A stretch of 57,002 bases of DNA from RGIG3528 sp963649295. GTDB lineage: Bacteria > Bacillota > Clostridia > Lachnospirales > Lachnospiraceae. Below, piece by piece: positions 31,208-40,324 of this stretch. Within the stretch, counting starts at the first letter, position 1, and each line of letters opens with the position of its first letter. The stretch is from assembly GCA_963649295.1 (NCBI GenBank), contig CAVJHK010000007.1, positions 1 through 57,002 of the forward strand. Reading direction: 5' to 3'. Under the pieces are notes generated by a model. That model did not search any database. It was not told the origin of the DNA and was given only the letters and a program-made list of their open reading frames with translations. Position numbers and translations under genes: made by a program.

Positions 31208-33322
31208 TTACACCTCAAACATAAGATCTTCGTATGTCGGAACCGGCCAAAAGCGCTTGTCGACAATTATCTCAAGCTCATCTATGGGCTTTCTCAAATT
31301 ATTCATGCATTCTCTTACACGCGTGCTGTAATAATTTGCCTTTTCCTTTTCGTTTTTAATTTCTCTTGCTTGTTCGCTTGCGTTTTTGAGATCATAAAGC
31401 GCATCCGAAGCTTTATTTAAAAGTTCCGTAAGGCTCTTTAAAATATCCGCCTGAACGCGTGTCGTAAGCCCGAGTCCCGTCTGGTTTATCGTTACAATCG
31501 AATCCGCAATACGCTTGGTATAACGGATAACCGCAGGTATATAAAGCCTTGCGGCCATCTCGATCATCGTCTTTGCCTCAATATTCATTGTCTTTGAATA
31601 TATTTCGTAATTTATTTCCTCGCGTGCCATGAGCTCCGTTTTTGAAAGAACATGCTCTCTTTCAAAAACTTCGATTGTTTTTTCACGACTTAATGCCGCA
31701 CATGCTTCAACCATTGTACGTGCGCTTTCAAGTCCGCGCTTTTTTGCTTCCGCATGCCAGTCGTCAGAATATCCGTCGCCGTCAAAAAGAATTCTTTGGT
31801 GCTCTATAAGATTTTTTCGTATCAAAGCCATTGCGCTCTTTTCGAGATTTTCTTTTGTAACTCCCGAAAGCTCATCCGCAAAACTTTTAAGTTTATCCGC
31901 AACAATCGTATTAAGTACGGTATTCGGTGTTGCGATTGACTGCGCGCTCGAAACCATACGGAATTCAAATTTGTTTCCCGTAAATGCAAAAGGTGAAGTA
32001 CGGTTGCGGTCGGTAACGTCCTTTTTGAGCTCAGGAAGTGATGAAACGCCCATGTTCATCATCGTTTTTTTCTTGCAATCCATGGCATTTCCCGTCTTTA
32101 TTATCTGTTCCGCAATATCGTTTAACTGTTCACCAAGGAAAATCGAGATAATCGACGGCGGTGCTTCGTTTCCGCCAAGACGGTTGTCGTTTCCGGGTGT
32201 CGATGCCGAAGCGCGAAGCAATAAGGCATGTTCGTCAACAGCCGCAATTACCGCCGTAAGGAAAAGCAGGAATCTCGTATTTTTATTGGGTTCCTTTCCG
32301 GGATTCAAAAGATTTTCGCCCGTATTTGTCGCAATTGACCAGTTGTTGTGCTTACCCGATCCATTTACGCCATTAAAAGGCTTTTCACTCAAAATGCATT
32401 CGAGTCCATGACGTCTTGCGATCTTTTTCATTGTATCCATAACGATTTGATTGTGGTCGCAGGCAATATTTGCCGTCGTATAAACGGTCGCAAGCTCATG
32501 CTGAGCGGGAGCCGCCTCGTTATGCTGTGTTTTTGCATAAACGCCGAGTTTCCAAAGCTCGGTATTAAGTTCCTTCATATATGCGGCAATACGTTCCCTT
32601 ATCGTTCCGTAATAATGATCATCCATTTCCTGACCTTTGGGAGCGGATGCGCCGAACAGCGTTCTTCCGGTAAAAATCAAGTCCTCACGGCGAAGATATT
32701 TTTTTCTGTCAACAAGAAAATATTCCTGTTCGGGGCCGACAGAGCATGTGACTCTAGTTGTTTCTGTATCGCCGAAGATTCTTAAAATTTTAACCGCTTC
32801 ACGGCTTAAAGCGTCCATTGATCTGAGTAATGGTGTCTTTTTGTCGAGAGCCTCACCCGTATATGAACAAAATGCGGTCGGAATGCATAGCGTCACGCCT
32901 GCGGCATCTTCTTTCACAAAAGCGGGCGATGTGCAATCCCATGCCGTATATCCTCTTGCTTCAAAGGTTGCCCTTAATCCGCCCGACGGAAAGCTTGATG
33001 CATCCGATTCACCTTTTATGAGCTCTTTTCCCGAAAAATAAGTAATCGCTTTTCCGTTCGGAGCCGGCTCCAAAAATGAATCATGCTTTTCCGCAGTAAT
33101 TCCCGTCATTGGCTGAAACCAATGCGTATAATGCGTCGCACCCTTTTTCATGGCCCAGTCTTTCATCGCACCCGCAACCTTGTCGGCAATTTCGGGATCG
33201 AGTTCAGAGCCATCCTCCATCGTCTTTTTTAATGATACAAACACATCTTCGGGAAGGCTTTCACGCATAACCGTTTCATTAAATACGTCAATTCCGAAAA
33301 TGTCCTCAATAAAATCTGACAT
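31208..33322 (-). CDS. glnN: Glutamine synthetase type III
   Basis: 704 residues, the length of GSIII dodecameric enzymes, which make glutamine from glutamate, ammonia and ATP. Diagnostic stretches: THWFQPMTGITAEKHDSFL (about 61-79), SVGPEQEYFLVDR (about 199), QHNEAAPAQHELATVY, NGVNGSGKHNNWSI (about 317), and PGNDNRLGGNEAPPSIIS. The C-terminal helical region is typical of type III. SD AAAGGAT precedes the ATG. It lies 21 bases after glgB, an unusual link of nitrogen assimilation with glycogen synthesis. No terminator-like hairpin is seen in the 151 bases to the ABC-F gene. Confidence 0.97.
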   Translation of the reverse strand: MSDFIEDIFGIDVFNETVMRESLPEDVFVSLKKTMEDGSELDPEIADKVAGAMKDWAMKKGATHYTHWFQPMTGITAEKHDSFLEPAPNGKAITYFSGKELIKGESDASSFPSGGLRATFEARGYTAWDCTSPAFVKEDAAGVTLCIPTAFCSYTGEALDKKTPLLRSMDALSREAVKILRIFGDTETTRVTCSVGPEQEYFLVDRKKYLRREDLIFTGRTLFGASAPKGQEMDDHYYGTIRERIAAYMKELNTELWKLGVYAKTQHNEAAPAQHELATVYTTANIACDHNQIVMDTMKKIARRHGLECILSEKPFNGVNGSGKHNNWSIATNTGENLLNPGKEPNKNTRFLLFLTAVIAAVDEHALLLRASASTPGNDNRLGGNEAPPSIISIFLGEQLNDIAEQIIKTGNAMDCKKKTMMNMGVSSLPELKKDVTDRNRTSPFAFTGNKFEFRMVSSAQSIATPNTVLNTIVADKLKSFADELSGVTKENLEKSAMALIRKNLIEHQRILFDGDGYSDDWHAEAKKRGLESARTMVEACAALSREKTIEVFEREHVLSKTELMAREEINYEIYSKTMNIEAKTMIEMAARLYIPAVIRYTKRIADSIVTINQTGLGLTTRVQADILKSLTELLNKASDALYDLKNASEQAREIKNEKEKANYYSTRVRECMNNLRKPIDELEIIVDKRFWPVPTYEDLMFEV

Positions 33323-33343
33323 GTCTTTATCCTTTCAAAATTT

Positions 33344-35533
33344 TTATTTATCCGATTTTTCAAAGATTACGGTACTTAGCCCCGGAAGAATCATAACAAT
33401 CGAATTGTCCTGCCCGTCATGCGGCACATCTTCCGATTCAAGCGGAAATCCGTTCATATGTCCCGTTCCGCCGTACTTTATGTCATCGGAATTCAAAATT
33501 TCCGTATATCTTCCCTTTTCCGGAACAGCCTGCCTGAAGTTCTCATAAACAACCGGCGTAAAATTGCATACAAATAACAGCATTTCGCCTTTGTTTCCGC
33601 GTCTTATGAATGAAACGATGCTGTGATCGATATCCATGCAGCTCATCCATGTAAAGCCCTTCGGGTCAAAATCCATATCATAAAGCGCATGTTTATTTTT
33701 ATATAGATTAAACAGATCACGGCAATAATTATGAATTTTTTTATGCATTTCAAAGTGATCGATTAAGTCCCACTCCAAACTCTTATTCTCGTTCCACTCG
33801 GCAAATTGAGCAAAATCCTGTCCCATAAAGAGAAGCTTTTTGCCGGGATGCCCTGTCATAAAGCCGTATGCCGTACGAAGGTTCGCAAACTTTTCCGAAT
33901 AATCTCCGGGCATTTTGTTGATTAGTGACCCTTTCCCATGAACAACCTCGTCATGAGACAAAACAAGAATAAATTTTTCGCTGTAGGCATACATCATTGA
34001 AAACGTAAGACAGCCATGGACACCTTTTTTGAAAAGCGGATCTTCCTTCATATATTTGAGGAAGTCGTTCATCCAGCCCATGTTCCACTTGTATGTAAAT
34101 CCGAGACTGTTGTTTTCTTCGACGACGCCCGTAACACTTGGCCATGCCGTCGACTCCTCCGCGATCATATAAACACTCTTGTTTCGCTTTTTCATAACGG
34201 AATTAAGATGCTTCAAAAATTCCATGCTCTCAAGATTTTCATGACCGCCGTAAATATTCGGAACCCATTCTCCCTGCTTCCTGCCGTAATCAAGATAAAG
34301 CATCGATGCGACCGCATCCATTCTTATTCCGTCGACGTGATACTTTTCGACCCAGAATAAAGCATTTGCGATTAAAAAGTTTGATACTTCTTTTCTTCCG
34401 TAGTCAAAGATTAATGTTCCCCAATCCGGATGTTCACCGCGTCTCTTGTCCGGATGCTCATAAAGCGGTGTTCCGTCAAAATGTGCGAGCCCGAATTCAT
34501 CTTTCGGAAAATGTGCCGGAACCCAGTCCAAAATAATACCGATTCCGTTTTTGTGCATATAATTCACAAAATACATAAAGCCCGCAGGATCACCGAATCT
34601 TGCAGTCGGAGCATAATATCCCGTAACCTGATATCCCCAAGATCCGTCAAAGGGATGCTCCATAACGGGAAGAAGCTCCACATGAGTATATCCCATGTCT
34701 TTCACGTAAGCGGCTATTTTTTCGGCAAGCGTTTTGTAATCATAGAAGCTTCCGTCTTCCTCAGACGGCTTTAAGAAGCTTCCCAAATGAACCTCGTAAA
34801 TATTTACGGGAACGTTAAAGATATCACTTTTTTCACGCTTATTAAGCCACATTTTGTCGGCCCATTTAAATTTGCTTATATCATAAACAACAGACGCATT
34901 GTTCGGACGTTTTTCCGATGCCTTTGCGTAAGGGTCTGCCTTAAATACGGTTTCACCGTTTGCTTTTGTGATTGCAAATTTGTATAAGGCTCCCGCTCCC
35001 ACACCCGGCACAAAAAGCGAAAAAATACCGTATTTTTCGTTCTTTTTCATTATATTGCGCCTTTTGTCCCAAAGGTTAAAATCCCCCACAACGCTCACGC
35101 TTTTTGCATTCGGAGCCCAAACATCAAATCTTGTTCCCGGGACACCGTCATATTTTTCGCATCTTGCGCCCAGATAATCATAAATTTCATAATTTATCCC
35201 GTTTTGAAATTTTATAAAAGCCTCTTCATCGATTTCGGGATAAAAAGAATATGCATCATATGTAACAAAAATATTTCCGTCGGGATAAGTAAGTTCCAGT
35301 TCATATTTAAAAGGAAGGGCATTCGGCACCGTGACTTCAAAAAAGCCGTCCCTATGGATACTCACCATATCATATTCCGTTTTTTGCTTTTTTAATTTTA
35401 CTTTTGCCTGTACGGCATCGGGATAAAATGTGCGAATCACTGTCCCGTTTTCCGTCTCCTTCGCGCCGAGTACCGAAAAAGGATCGGTGCTTATACCGTA
35501 TAAAATATCATTGATTTCTTTTGTCAAATCCAT
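33344..35533 (-). CDS. glgB: 1,4-alpha-glucan branching enzyme
   Basis: 729 residues from ATG 35533 (MDLTKEINDILYG), chosen for the GGGGG six bases upstream. N-terminal CBM48-type domains precede a GH13_9 barrel. Catalytic residues are all present: DGIRMDAVASMLYLDYGR (nucleophile), YMIAEESTAWPSVTG (acid/base) and LSHDEVVHGKGSL (third acid). Introduces alpha-1,6 branches in glycogen. Its intact active site contrasts with the degenerate GH13 protein in the same run. Lies 11 bases after the DUF624 gene. Confidence 0.96.
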   Translation of the reverse strand: MDLTKEINDILYGISTDPFSVLGAKETENGTVIRTFYPDAVQAKVKLKKQKTEYDMVSIHRDGFFEVTVPNALPFKYELELTYPDGNIFVTYDAYSFYPEIDEEAFIKFQNGINYEIYDYLGARCEKYDGVPGTRFDVWAPNAKSVSVVGDFNLWDKRRNIMKKNEKYGIFSLFVPGVGAGALYKFAITKANGETVFKADPYAKASEKRPNNASVVYDISKFKWADKMWLNKREKSDIFNVPVNIYEVHLGSFLKPSEEDGSFYDYKTLAEKIAAYVKDMGYTHVELLPVMEHPFDGSWGYQVTGYYAPTARFGDPAGFMYFVNYMHKNGIGIILDWVPAHFPKDEFGLAHFDGTPLYEHPDKRRGEHPDWGTLIFDYGRKEVSNFLIANALFWVEKYHVDGIRMDAVASMLYLDYGRKQGEWVPNIYGGHENLESMEFLKHLNSVMKKRNKSVYMIAEESTAWPSVTGVVEENNSLGFTYKWNMGWMNDFLKYMKEDPLFKKGVHGCLTFSMMYAYSEKFILVLSHDEVVHGKGSLINKMPGDYSEKFANLRTAYGFMTGHPGKKLLFMGQDFAQFAEWNENKSLEWDLIDHFEMHKKIHNYCRDLFNLYKNKHALYDMDFDPKGFTWMSCMDIDHSIVSFIRRGNKGEMLLFVCNFTPVVYENFRQAVPEKGRYTEILNSDDIKYGGTGHMNGFPLESEDVPHDGQDNSIVMILPGLSTVIFEKSDK

Positions 35534-35544
35534 CCATATCCCCC

Positions 35545-36378
35545 TTATTCCAAATACCATTCATCAACTTTAGACTCTGAACGGTTGTTTTTTTCTGTAT
35601 TTTCCGAATTTTCCGTATTTTCGTTTTCGGTGACTTCCGTCTCACCGTTATATACGTTTTCTTTTTTCCCTTCAAGAATTTTCAAAGTATATTTCTTTAA
35701 AATCTTTTCCAATGTAAGCGATTCAAGAAGTACCGCAAGCGATACAATAAATATGATTGCAAAAAAGTTTGTTATATAAACAAGTATTGCGGATATTGCC
35801 CATATCAAAACATTTAAGCATGTGACAGAGAAGTGTTTCGCCGAAATTCCGAGAGAAAACTTGATTGCCCCAAAGGTTTTCATCGTAAACCTCGATATAA
35901 CAGGAAAATAATATATAAACCACCCCGTCACAAAAAAAGCAATTATGACAAAAATTGCAAGATATATAAGGCTTTCGGATGTATCCGTTCCCGCTTCCGT
36001 TTCTGCGCTCATGAGCTCAAATACCCATTTGAAATCAATTGTGAGAATCCATGCAAAAAATACAATGATCACGGAACCTATGGCACCTTGCCTGAAATTT
36101 GACTTAAAAGCATTTACAAATTCTTTTATTGCATATCCCCGCTGTCTTCTCACCGACTTAACAACCGCATAATACATTGCGGAAAGCGACGGAACAATTA
36201 CAACAAGAGAAAGCAGCATAAGTACTTCAAATACAAAAATTTCCGTTGTCGCATAAAGACTTGCGAATATAAAAAAGGGCACATACAATAAAAGCCACAA
36301 AAAATTTAAAACAATTAAATCGAATGCCTTTCCCATAAACGAAAAAAAAGCATTGTCGGGATTAAAAAAATTATTCAT
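35545..36378 (-). CDS. DUF624 (YesL-like) membrane protein
   Basis: 277 residues with about six hydrophobic helices. The N-terminus DNAFFSFMGKAFDLIVLNFLWLLLYVP matches the YesL/DUF624 pattern seen next to carbohydrate transport and hydrolase genes in Firmicutes; function unknown. Residues about 240-277 form an acidic, asparagine-rich cytoplasmic tail (TEVTENENTENSENTEKNN) that looks like a low-complexity extension. CGGAG precedes ATG 36378. First gene of the glgB-glnN run. Confidence 0.85.
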   Translation of the reverse strand: MNNFFNPDNAFFSFMGKAFDLIVLNFLWLLLYVPFFIFASLYATTEIFVFEVLMLLSLVVIVPSLSAMYYAVVKSVRRQRGYAIKEFVNAFKSNFRQGAIGSVIIVFFAWILTIDFKWVFELMSAETEAGTDTSESLIYLAIFVIIAFFVTGWFIYYFPVISRFTMKTFGAIKFSLGISAKHFSVTCLNVLIWAISAILVYITNFFAIIFIVSLAVLLESLTLEKILKKYTLKILEGKKENVYNGETEVTENENTENSENTEKNNRSESKVDEWYLE

Positions 36379-36423
36379 GCTATTACTCCGAATTAAACCT
36401 CATATTAACATCATAACCAATTA

Positions 36424-36452
36424 ATTTTATCGTATCCGGATTGATTATGCAA
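36424..36452 (-). promoter_or_regulatory. Putative promoter of the DUF624-glgB-glnN run
   Basis: Minus-strand TTGCAT (36452-36447), 17-base spacer, TAAAAT (36429-36424), 46 bases before the DUF624 start codon. Confidence 0.65.
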
Positions 36453-36504
36453 ATAAATTATATAAATAAATCTCATCAAAAAAAATGCTTAAACTTAAAA
36501 CATA

Positions 36505-36537
36505 ACAAAAGCACCGGAGAATCACTTTCTCCGATGC
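36505..36537 (-). terminator. Intrinsic terminator of the pullulanase gene
   Basis: Minus-strand GCATCGGAGA and TCTCCGGTGC pair over 10 bases (one G-U) around a 7-base loop, followed by TTTTGTT, 16 bases after the pullulanase stop. Confidence 0.8.
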
Positions 36538-36552
36538 CTTAAAGTCTAAAAT

Positions 36553-39255
36553 TTAATTTTCTTTTTTCTTTTTGTAACGCGAAACAACAAAGCCTGCTGC
36601 GAAGAACAAAATTGCAATTCCTGCGAATCCGAGCATGGCATAAAGCGTCTGTTGCCAGTTTACCGAACCTTCACCGCAATCACCCTTTACAAGCACCATT
36701 GCGGAAATCGGAGCAACAGTAACGCTTCCCGAGACTTTCTCTAGGCTCTTTGTGCCTGCCGTTTCATCATTTATGCAAATGTTCCATTTGCCTTCGGGAA
36801 GAGTAACTGTCGTGCTTTCTTTATTCGGGTTAAATATTGCTATTATTCCGTCCGAAATTTCATTTTCGACGTCACCCGAAATTTGCATTGCGACAACGTT
36901 GTCGTCCGTATCCGTTATACGCGTGATTTTTTCGGCTATTACCTCTGAATCACTGAGTCTGAGCGCCGCATGGGCCTTTCTGAACGCAATCAATCCCTTA
37001 TAATAATTAAATACGCTCATATATTCCTCATCAAGGAGATTATCCCACTTTATCTGGTTTACATTGTCGAGCGCATTGTAACTGTTTGAATTAAACGTTC
37101 CGTCGGAATTTGTTTTGGTACGGAGCATTTCTTCTCCCGCCTGCATAAACGGAATTCCCTGAGACGTAAGATAAATTGCCGCTGCAAGATTATTCATCCT
37201 TATTTGATTTTCTCTCGTCTCATTGGGCGTTGAGCTTGTGATTCTGTCGATAAGCGTATTGTTGTCATGGCATGACGCATACTGAATCATTTGCACGGGA
37301 TTCTTTGACCAGGTTGTCTGAGCCTTAAAGCAGGAAGCAATCTTATCGGTAACTCCCGTAAGCCCCGACACGTATCCGAGCGATGTTGTCGAAAAAACAT
37401 TTCCCTTTAACGTATCTCTCATGTCATCGCTGAAAAATGCCATATCCGGCACTTTCTTCGAATTTACCTGTGTTGTAAGCGTATAGCCGTCCTTGGTAAG
37501 AGTTGTGCTCATGGTCCAGCCTTCGCCGTAAAAGATTACATTCGGATGCTTTTCGTGTACGGTTTTGATTATTTCATTCATCGTTTCCGTATCGATAAGC
37601 CCCACAAGGTCAAATCTGAAGCCGTCGATATGATATTCGTCCGCCCAGTAATTTACGGAATCAACAATATATTTTTTAACCATCGCACGTTCTGTTGCCG
37701 TATCGTTTCCGCATCCCGAACCGTTTGAATATTTGCCGTTTTCGTCCGTTCTCGAAAAATATCCCGGAACAAGCTTGTTTATACAAAAATCAGCCGCACT
37801 GTATACGTGGTTGTAAACAACGTCCATGACAACACTTATTCCGTTGTCGTGAAGAGCCTTTACCATCTGCTTTACTTCACTCACACGAACCTCACCGTTA
37901 TACGGGTCTGTGGAATACGAGCCTTCGGGAACATTGTAATTCACAGGATCATAGCCCCAGTTAAACGTGGCAAGCGTGGATTTTGATTCGTCAATCGAAC
38001 CAAAATCATAAAAAGGAAGTATATGAAGATGCGTAATCCCAAGTTCCTTTATATGGTCAAGTCCCGTGGAAACGCTTCCGTCGGACACAGTTGTCCCTGT
38101 TTCCGTAAAACCCAAATATTTTCTCTTATTTTTAATCCCTGAGCTCTTGCTGCTTGAAAGATCCCTTATATGAAGCTCATAAATTATCGCGTCGTTAACA
38201 GGCATATCGTAATTCGGGTCCTTATCGGTATCCCACCCTTCGGGATCGGTCGAATCAAGGTCGATTACCATCGCTCTTTTTCCGTTAACACCCGTTGTCC
38301 TTGCATAGGGATCGCAAACTTCCGTAAAACCGTCGCCGAAAAAAACAGAATAAGTGTAATATGTACCGTTTAAGTCGCCTGTCTTAACCGCGACCCAGGT
38401 ACCCGCATCACTTTTTTCCATCTTTATCTGTTCGATCAAATCCGTGTTTGTTTCGGTTCCCGTTTCATAAAGGTTTACATAAAGCTCATTTGCGGTCGGT
38501 GCCCAAACCTTAAAAGTTGTTTTGTCTTTGGTCCACACAGCTCCGAGATCATCTCCCGTATATGTATATGCCGCTTCAAATTCCGCAGTCGAATAAATAT
38601 TCGGAATTGTTATTTTATAATCCGTATTGTCAAAAGTAAGCTTATAATTTTTCACTCTGTCCATTTCCGTTTCAAGTACTATAAGATAGGAATTTTCTCC
38701 GATGTTTGATACCTTTGAAATCTTGATTTCTCCGTCCGTTCCCACAACCGCAAACGAATCCGCCGTGATATTTTCGGGCGTTCCCGTCATCACAACCGAA
38801 AGCTTATCACTGCTTTCGTATTTCACCTGCGACACCTTGACACCCGTCACGCTGTCTTCGTCGTACGCTTTTGTATAACCCTTTACGCCCGATTCAACAT
38901 ATATATGAACCGTTCCCGAAATCATTTCGGAAATATCTATATACTGATCCTCGCTTACATCCTTTGCCCAGCTTGCCGTTCTTACAATAAATCCGACCTT
39001 TGTGGTTCCCGGTGTAATTATTTTTGTCGCAACCATTTCTCCGTCTTCATTGTTAAACGCATATCCCGAACCGTCAAAGCCGTATTCCCAAAGCCATACG
39101 TCCCAGCCGTCATAATTTCCGTCTGTTCTGTGATAATGCAGTTTAAGCACAAGATCCGCAGCTTTTGCACTGTTCACGGGTATCAACCCGAAACTCAAAG
39201 CAAAAATCATCAAAAATGCCGCAATGCGGGCAAATATTCCTTTTGTTTTCTTCAT
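36553..39255 (-). CDS. pulA: Type I pullulanase, membrane-anchored on the cell surface
   Basis: 900 residues from ATG 39255, selected because AAGGAGGAG precedes it and a signal peptide follows directly (MKKTKGIFARIAAFLMIFAL, cleavage near NSAKAAD). A CBM41-like starch-binding domain lies at about 35-130 (HYHRTDGNYDGWDVWLWEYG), then linker and CBM48-like domains, then a GH13_14 barrel with YNHVYSAADF, DGFRFDLVG (nucleophile), FYGEGWTM (acid) and CHDNNTLIDRI (third Asp). The C-terminus has a hydrophobic helix (about 868-890) and tail RYKKKKEN, so the enzyme stays anchored facing outward. Cleaves alpha-1,6 links in starch-derived glucans. Monocistronic. Confidence 0.95.
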   Translation of the reverse strand: MKKTKGIFARIAAFLMIFALSFGLIPVNSAKAADLVLKLHYHRTDGNYDGWDVWLWEYGFDGSGYAFNNEDGEMVATKIITPGTTKVGFIVRTASWAKDVSEDQYIDISEMISGTVHIYVESGVKGYTKAYDEDSVTGVKVSQVKYESSDKLSVVMTGTPENITADSFAVVGTDGEIKISKVSNIGENSYLIVLETEMDRVKNYKLTFDNTDYKITIPNIYSTAEFEAAYTYTGDDLGAVWTKDKTTFKVWAPTANELYVNLYETGTETNTDLIEQIKMEKSDAGTWVAVKTGDLNGTYYTYSVFFGDGFTEVCDPYARTTGVNGKRAMVIDLDSTDPEGWDTDKDPNYDMPVNDAIIYELHIRDLSSSKSSGIKNKRKYLGFTETGTTVSDGSVSTGLDHIKELGITHLHILPFYDFGSIDESKSTLATFNWGYDPVNYNVPEGSYSTDPYNGEVRVSEVKQMVKALHDNGISVVMDVVYNHVYSAADFCINKLVPGYFSRTDENGKYSNGSGCGNDTATERAMVKKYIVDSVNYWADEYHIDGFRFDLVGLIDTETMNEIIKTVHEKHPNVIFYGEGWTMSTTLTKDGYTLTTQVNSKKVPDMAFFSDDMRDTLKGNVFSTTSLGYVSGLTGVTDKIASCFKAQTTWSKNPVQMIQYASCHDNNTLIDRITSSTPNETRENQIRMNNLAAAIYLTSQGIPFMQAGEEMLRTKTNSDGTFNSNSYNALDNVNQIKWDNLLDEEYMSVFNYYKGLIAFRKAHAALRLSDSEVIAEKITRITDTDDNVVAMQISGDVENEISDGIIAIFNPNKESTTVTLPEGKWNICINDETAGTKSLEKVSGSVTVAPISAMVLVKGDCGEGSVNWQQTLYAMLGFAGIAILFFAAGFVVSRYKKKKEN

Positions 39256-39295
39256 GTTCTCCTCCTTAAAATATAAAGCTTTAAGCTTAAAACTC

Positions 39296-39324
39296 ATTTT
39301 ACCAAAAAGAAATAATATTTTCCA
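39296..39324 (-). promoter_or_regulatory. Possible promoter of the pullulanase gene
   Basis: Minus-strand TAAAAT (39301-39296) with TGGAAA (39324-39319) at 17-base spacing. The -35 is weak, consistent with a regulated promoter; a 30-bp palindrome abuts its upstream edge. Confidence 0.45.
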
Positions 39325-39354
39325 CACTTTTTTCGAAAAGTTTCGAAAAAAGTG
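39325..39354. promoter_or_regulatory. 30-bp palindrome next to the pullulanase promoter
   Basis: Arms CACTTTTTTCGAAA and TTTCGAAAAAAGTG are exact reverse complements around a 2-base centre AG. It touches the -35 side of the putative pullulanase promoter. Symmetry and position suit a dimeric repressor or activator, for instance a LacI-family maltose regulator, but no such gene is in the window. Confidence 0.65.
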
Positions 39355-39358
39355 CCCG

Positions 39359-39386
39359 AAAATTCCGGATGCAAAATTCCGGATGC
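39359..39386. repeat. Two perfect 14-bp tandem repeats in the divergent control region
   Basis: AAAATTCCGGATGC occurs twice head to tail (39359-39372 and 39373-39386), four bases from the palindrome. Each unit contains the small dyad TTCCGGA(A). Possibly tandem binding sites for a regulator. Confidence 0.8.
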
Positions 39387-39456
39387 ATAATTTTTGTTTA
39401 AATACAAATGTACTCGATTTGTTGTGCAATCCGTCAAAGATTATTTAAAATTTATG

Positions 39457-39485
39457 TTGACTTTAGTTTGGTAACGTGGTAGCAT
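39457..39485 (+). promoter_or_regulatory. Putative promoter of the amino acid ABC importer
   Basis: TTGACT (39457-39462), 17-base spacer, TAGCAT (39480-39485), 46 bases before the substrate-binding protein start. Confidence 0.6.
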
Positions 39486-39531
39486 ATCACAAAATCATTG
39501 TTTGACAAAAATAAACTTTTCGGAGGAACTT

Positions 39532-40308
39532 ATGAAATTCAAAAAAATAACAGCACTCATTTTATCCGTAATCATGTGTATGTCACTCACCGCATGCGGA
39601 AGCGAAGAAAAATTTATCGTCGGATTCGACGCCGAATTCCCGCCTTACGGATACGTTGACGATAACGGCAATTATGTCGGATTCGATCTCGACCTTGCCG
39701 CAGAAGTATGCAAGCGAAACGGCTGGGAAATAGAATACCGTGCAATCGACTGGTCTTCAAAGGACCTCGAGCTTTCATCCGGCACAATCAGCTGCATTTG
39801 GAACGGCTTCACAATGAGCGATGACAGAATCGACACATACACATGGTCGGATCCTTATGTTGACAACAGCCAGGTATTTGTTGTTTCGTCTTCGTCAGGT
39901 ATAAAATCTCAGGCAGATTTATCCGGAAAAACGGTTGTTGTTCAATCCGCATCATCGGCACTTGACGCACTTGAATCTGAAGACAGCGCTGCTCTCACCG
40001 CATCTTTTAAGGAGCTCATCCAGGTTCCCGATTACAATTCGGCATTTATGTATCTTGAAGCAGGTACGGCTGATGCAATAGCAATGGATATCGGCGTTGC
40101 CAATTATCAAATCGCCGAAAGAACTGCCGGCGCATACGAAATTTTATCGGAAGTTCTCGTTTCCGAAAAATATGCAATCGGCTTTAAGCTCGGAAATACC
40201 GAACTCCGTGACGAAGTGCAAAAAGCCCTCGATGATATGATGACAGACGGAACCTTCCAATCAATCGCCGAAAAATGGGGACTTTCCGATTCGATTATAG
40301 TTAAATGA
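39532..40308 (+). CDS. Polar amino acid ABC transporter substrate-binding lipoprotein
   Basis: 258 residues. Lipoprotein signal MKFKKITALILSVIMCMSLTACG with the lipobox Cys at about 22. The mature part is an SBP family 3 fold: FIVGFDAEFPPYGYVDDNG, VGFDLDLAAEVCKRNGWEIE and the WNGFTMSDDRI segment that binds the amino-acid carboxylate. Specificity (cystine, glutamine or other) cannot be read. GGAGG precedes ATG 39532. Followed after 16 bases by the permease gene; the three genes form a complete importer. Confidence 0.93.
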   Translation: MKFKKITALILSVIMCMSLTACGSEEKFIVGFDAEFPPYGYVDDNGNYVGFDLDLAAEVCKRNGWEIEYRAIDWSSKDLELSSGTISCIWNGFTMSDDRIDTYTWSDPYVDNSQVFVVSSSSGIKSQADLSGKTVVVQSASSALDALESEDSAALTASFKELIQVPDYNSAFMYLEAGTADAIAMDIGVANYQIAERTAGAYEILSEVLVSEKYAIGFKLGNTELRDEVQKALDDMMTDGTFQSIAEKWGLSDSIIVK

Positions 40309-40324
40309 TAACGGGAGTTGATTA

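Noticed and set aside
39256..39531. Catabolite-responsive element (cre) upstream of pullulanase
   Set aside because: No sequence close to the cre consensus was found; the palindrome has a different half-site.
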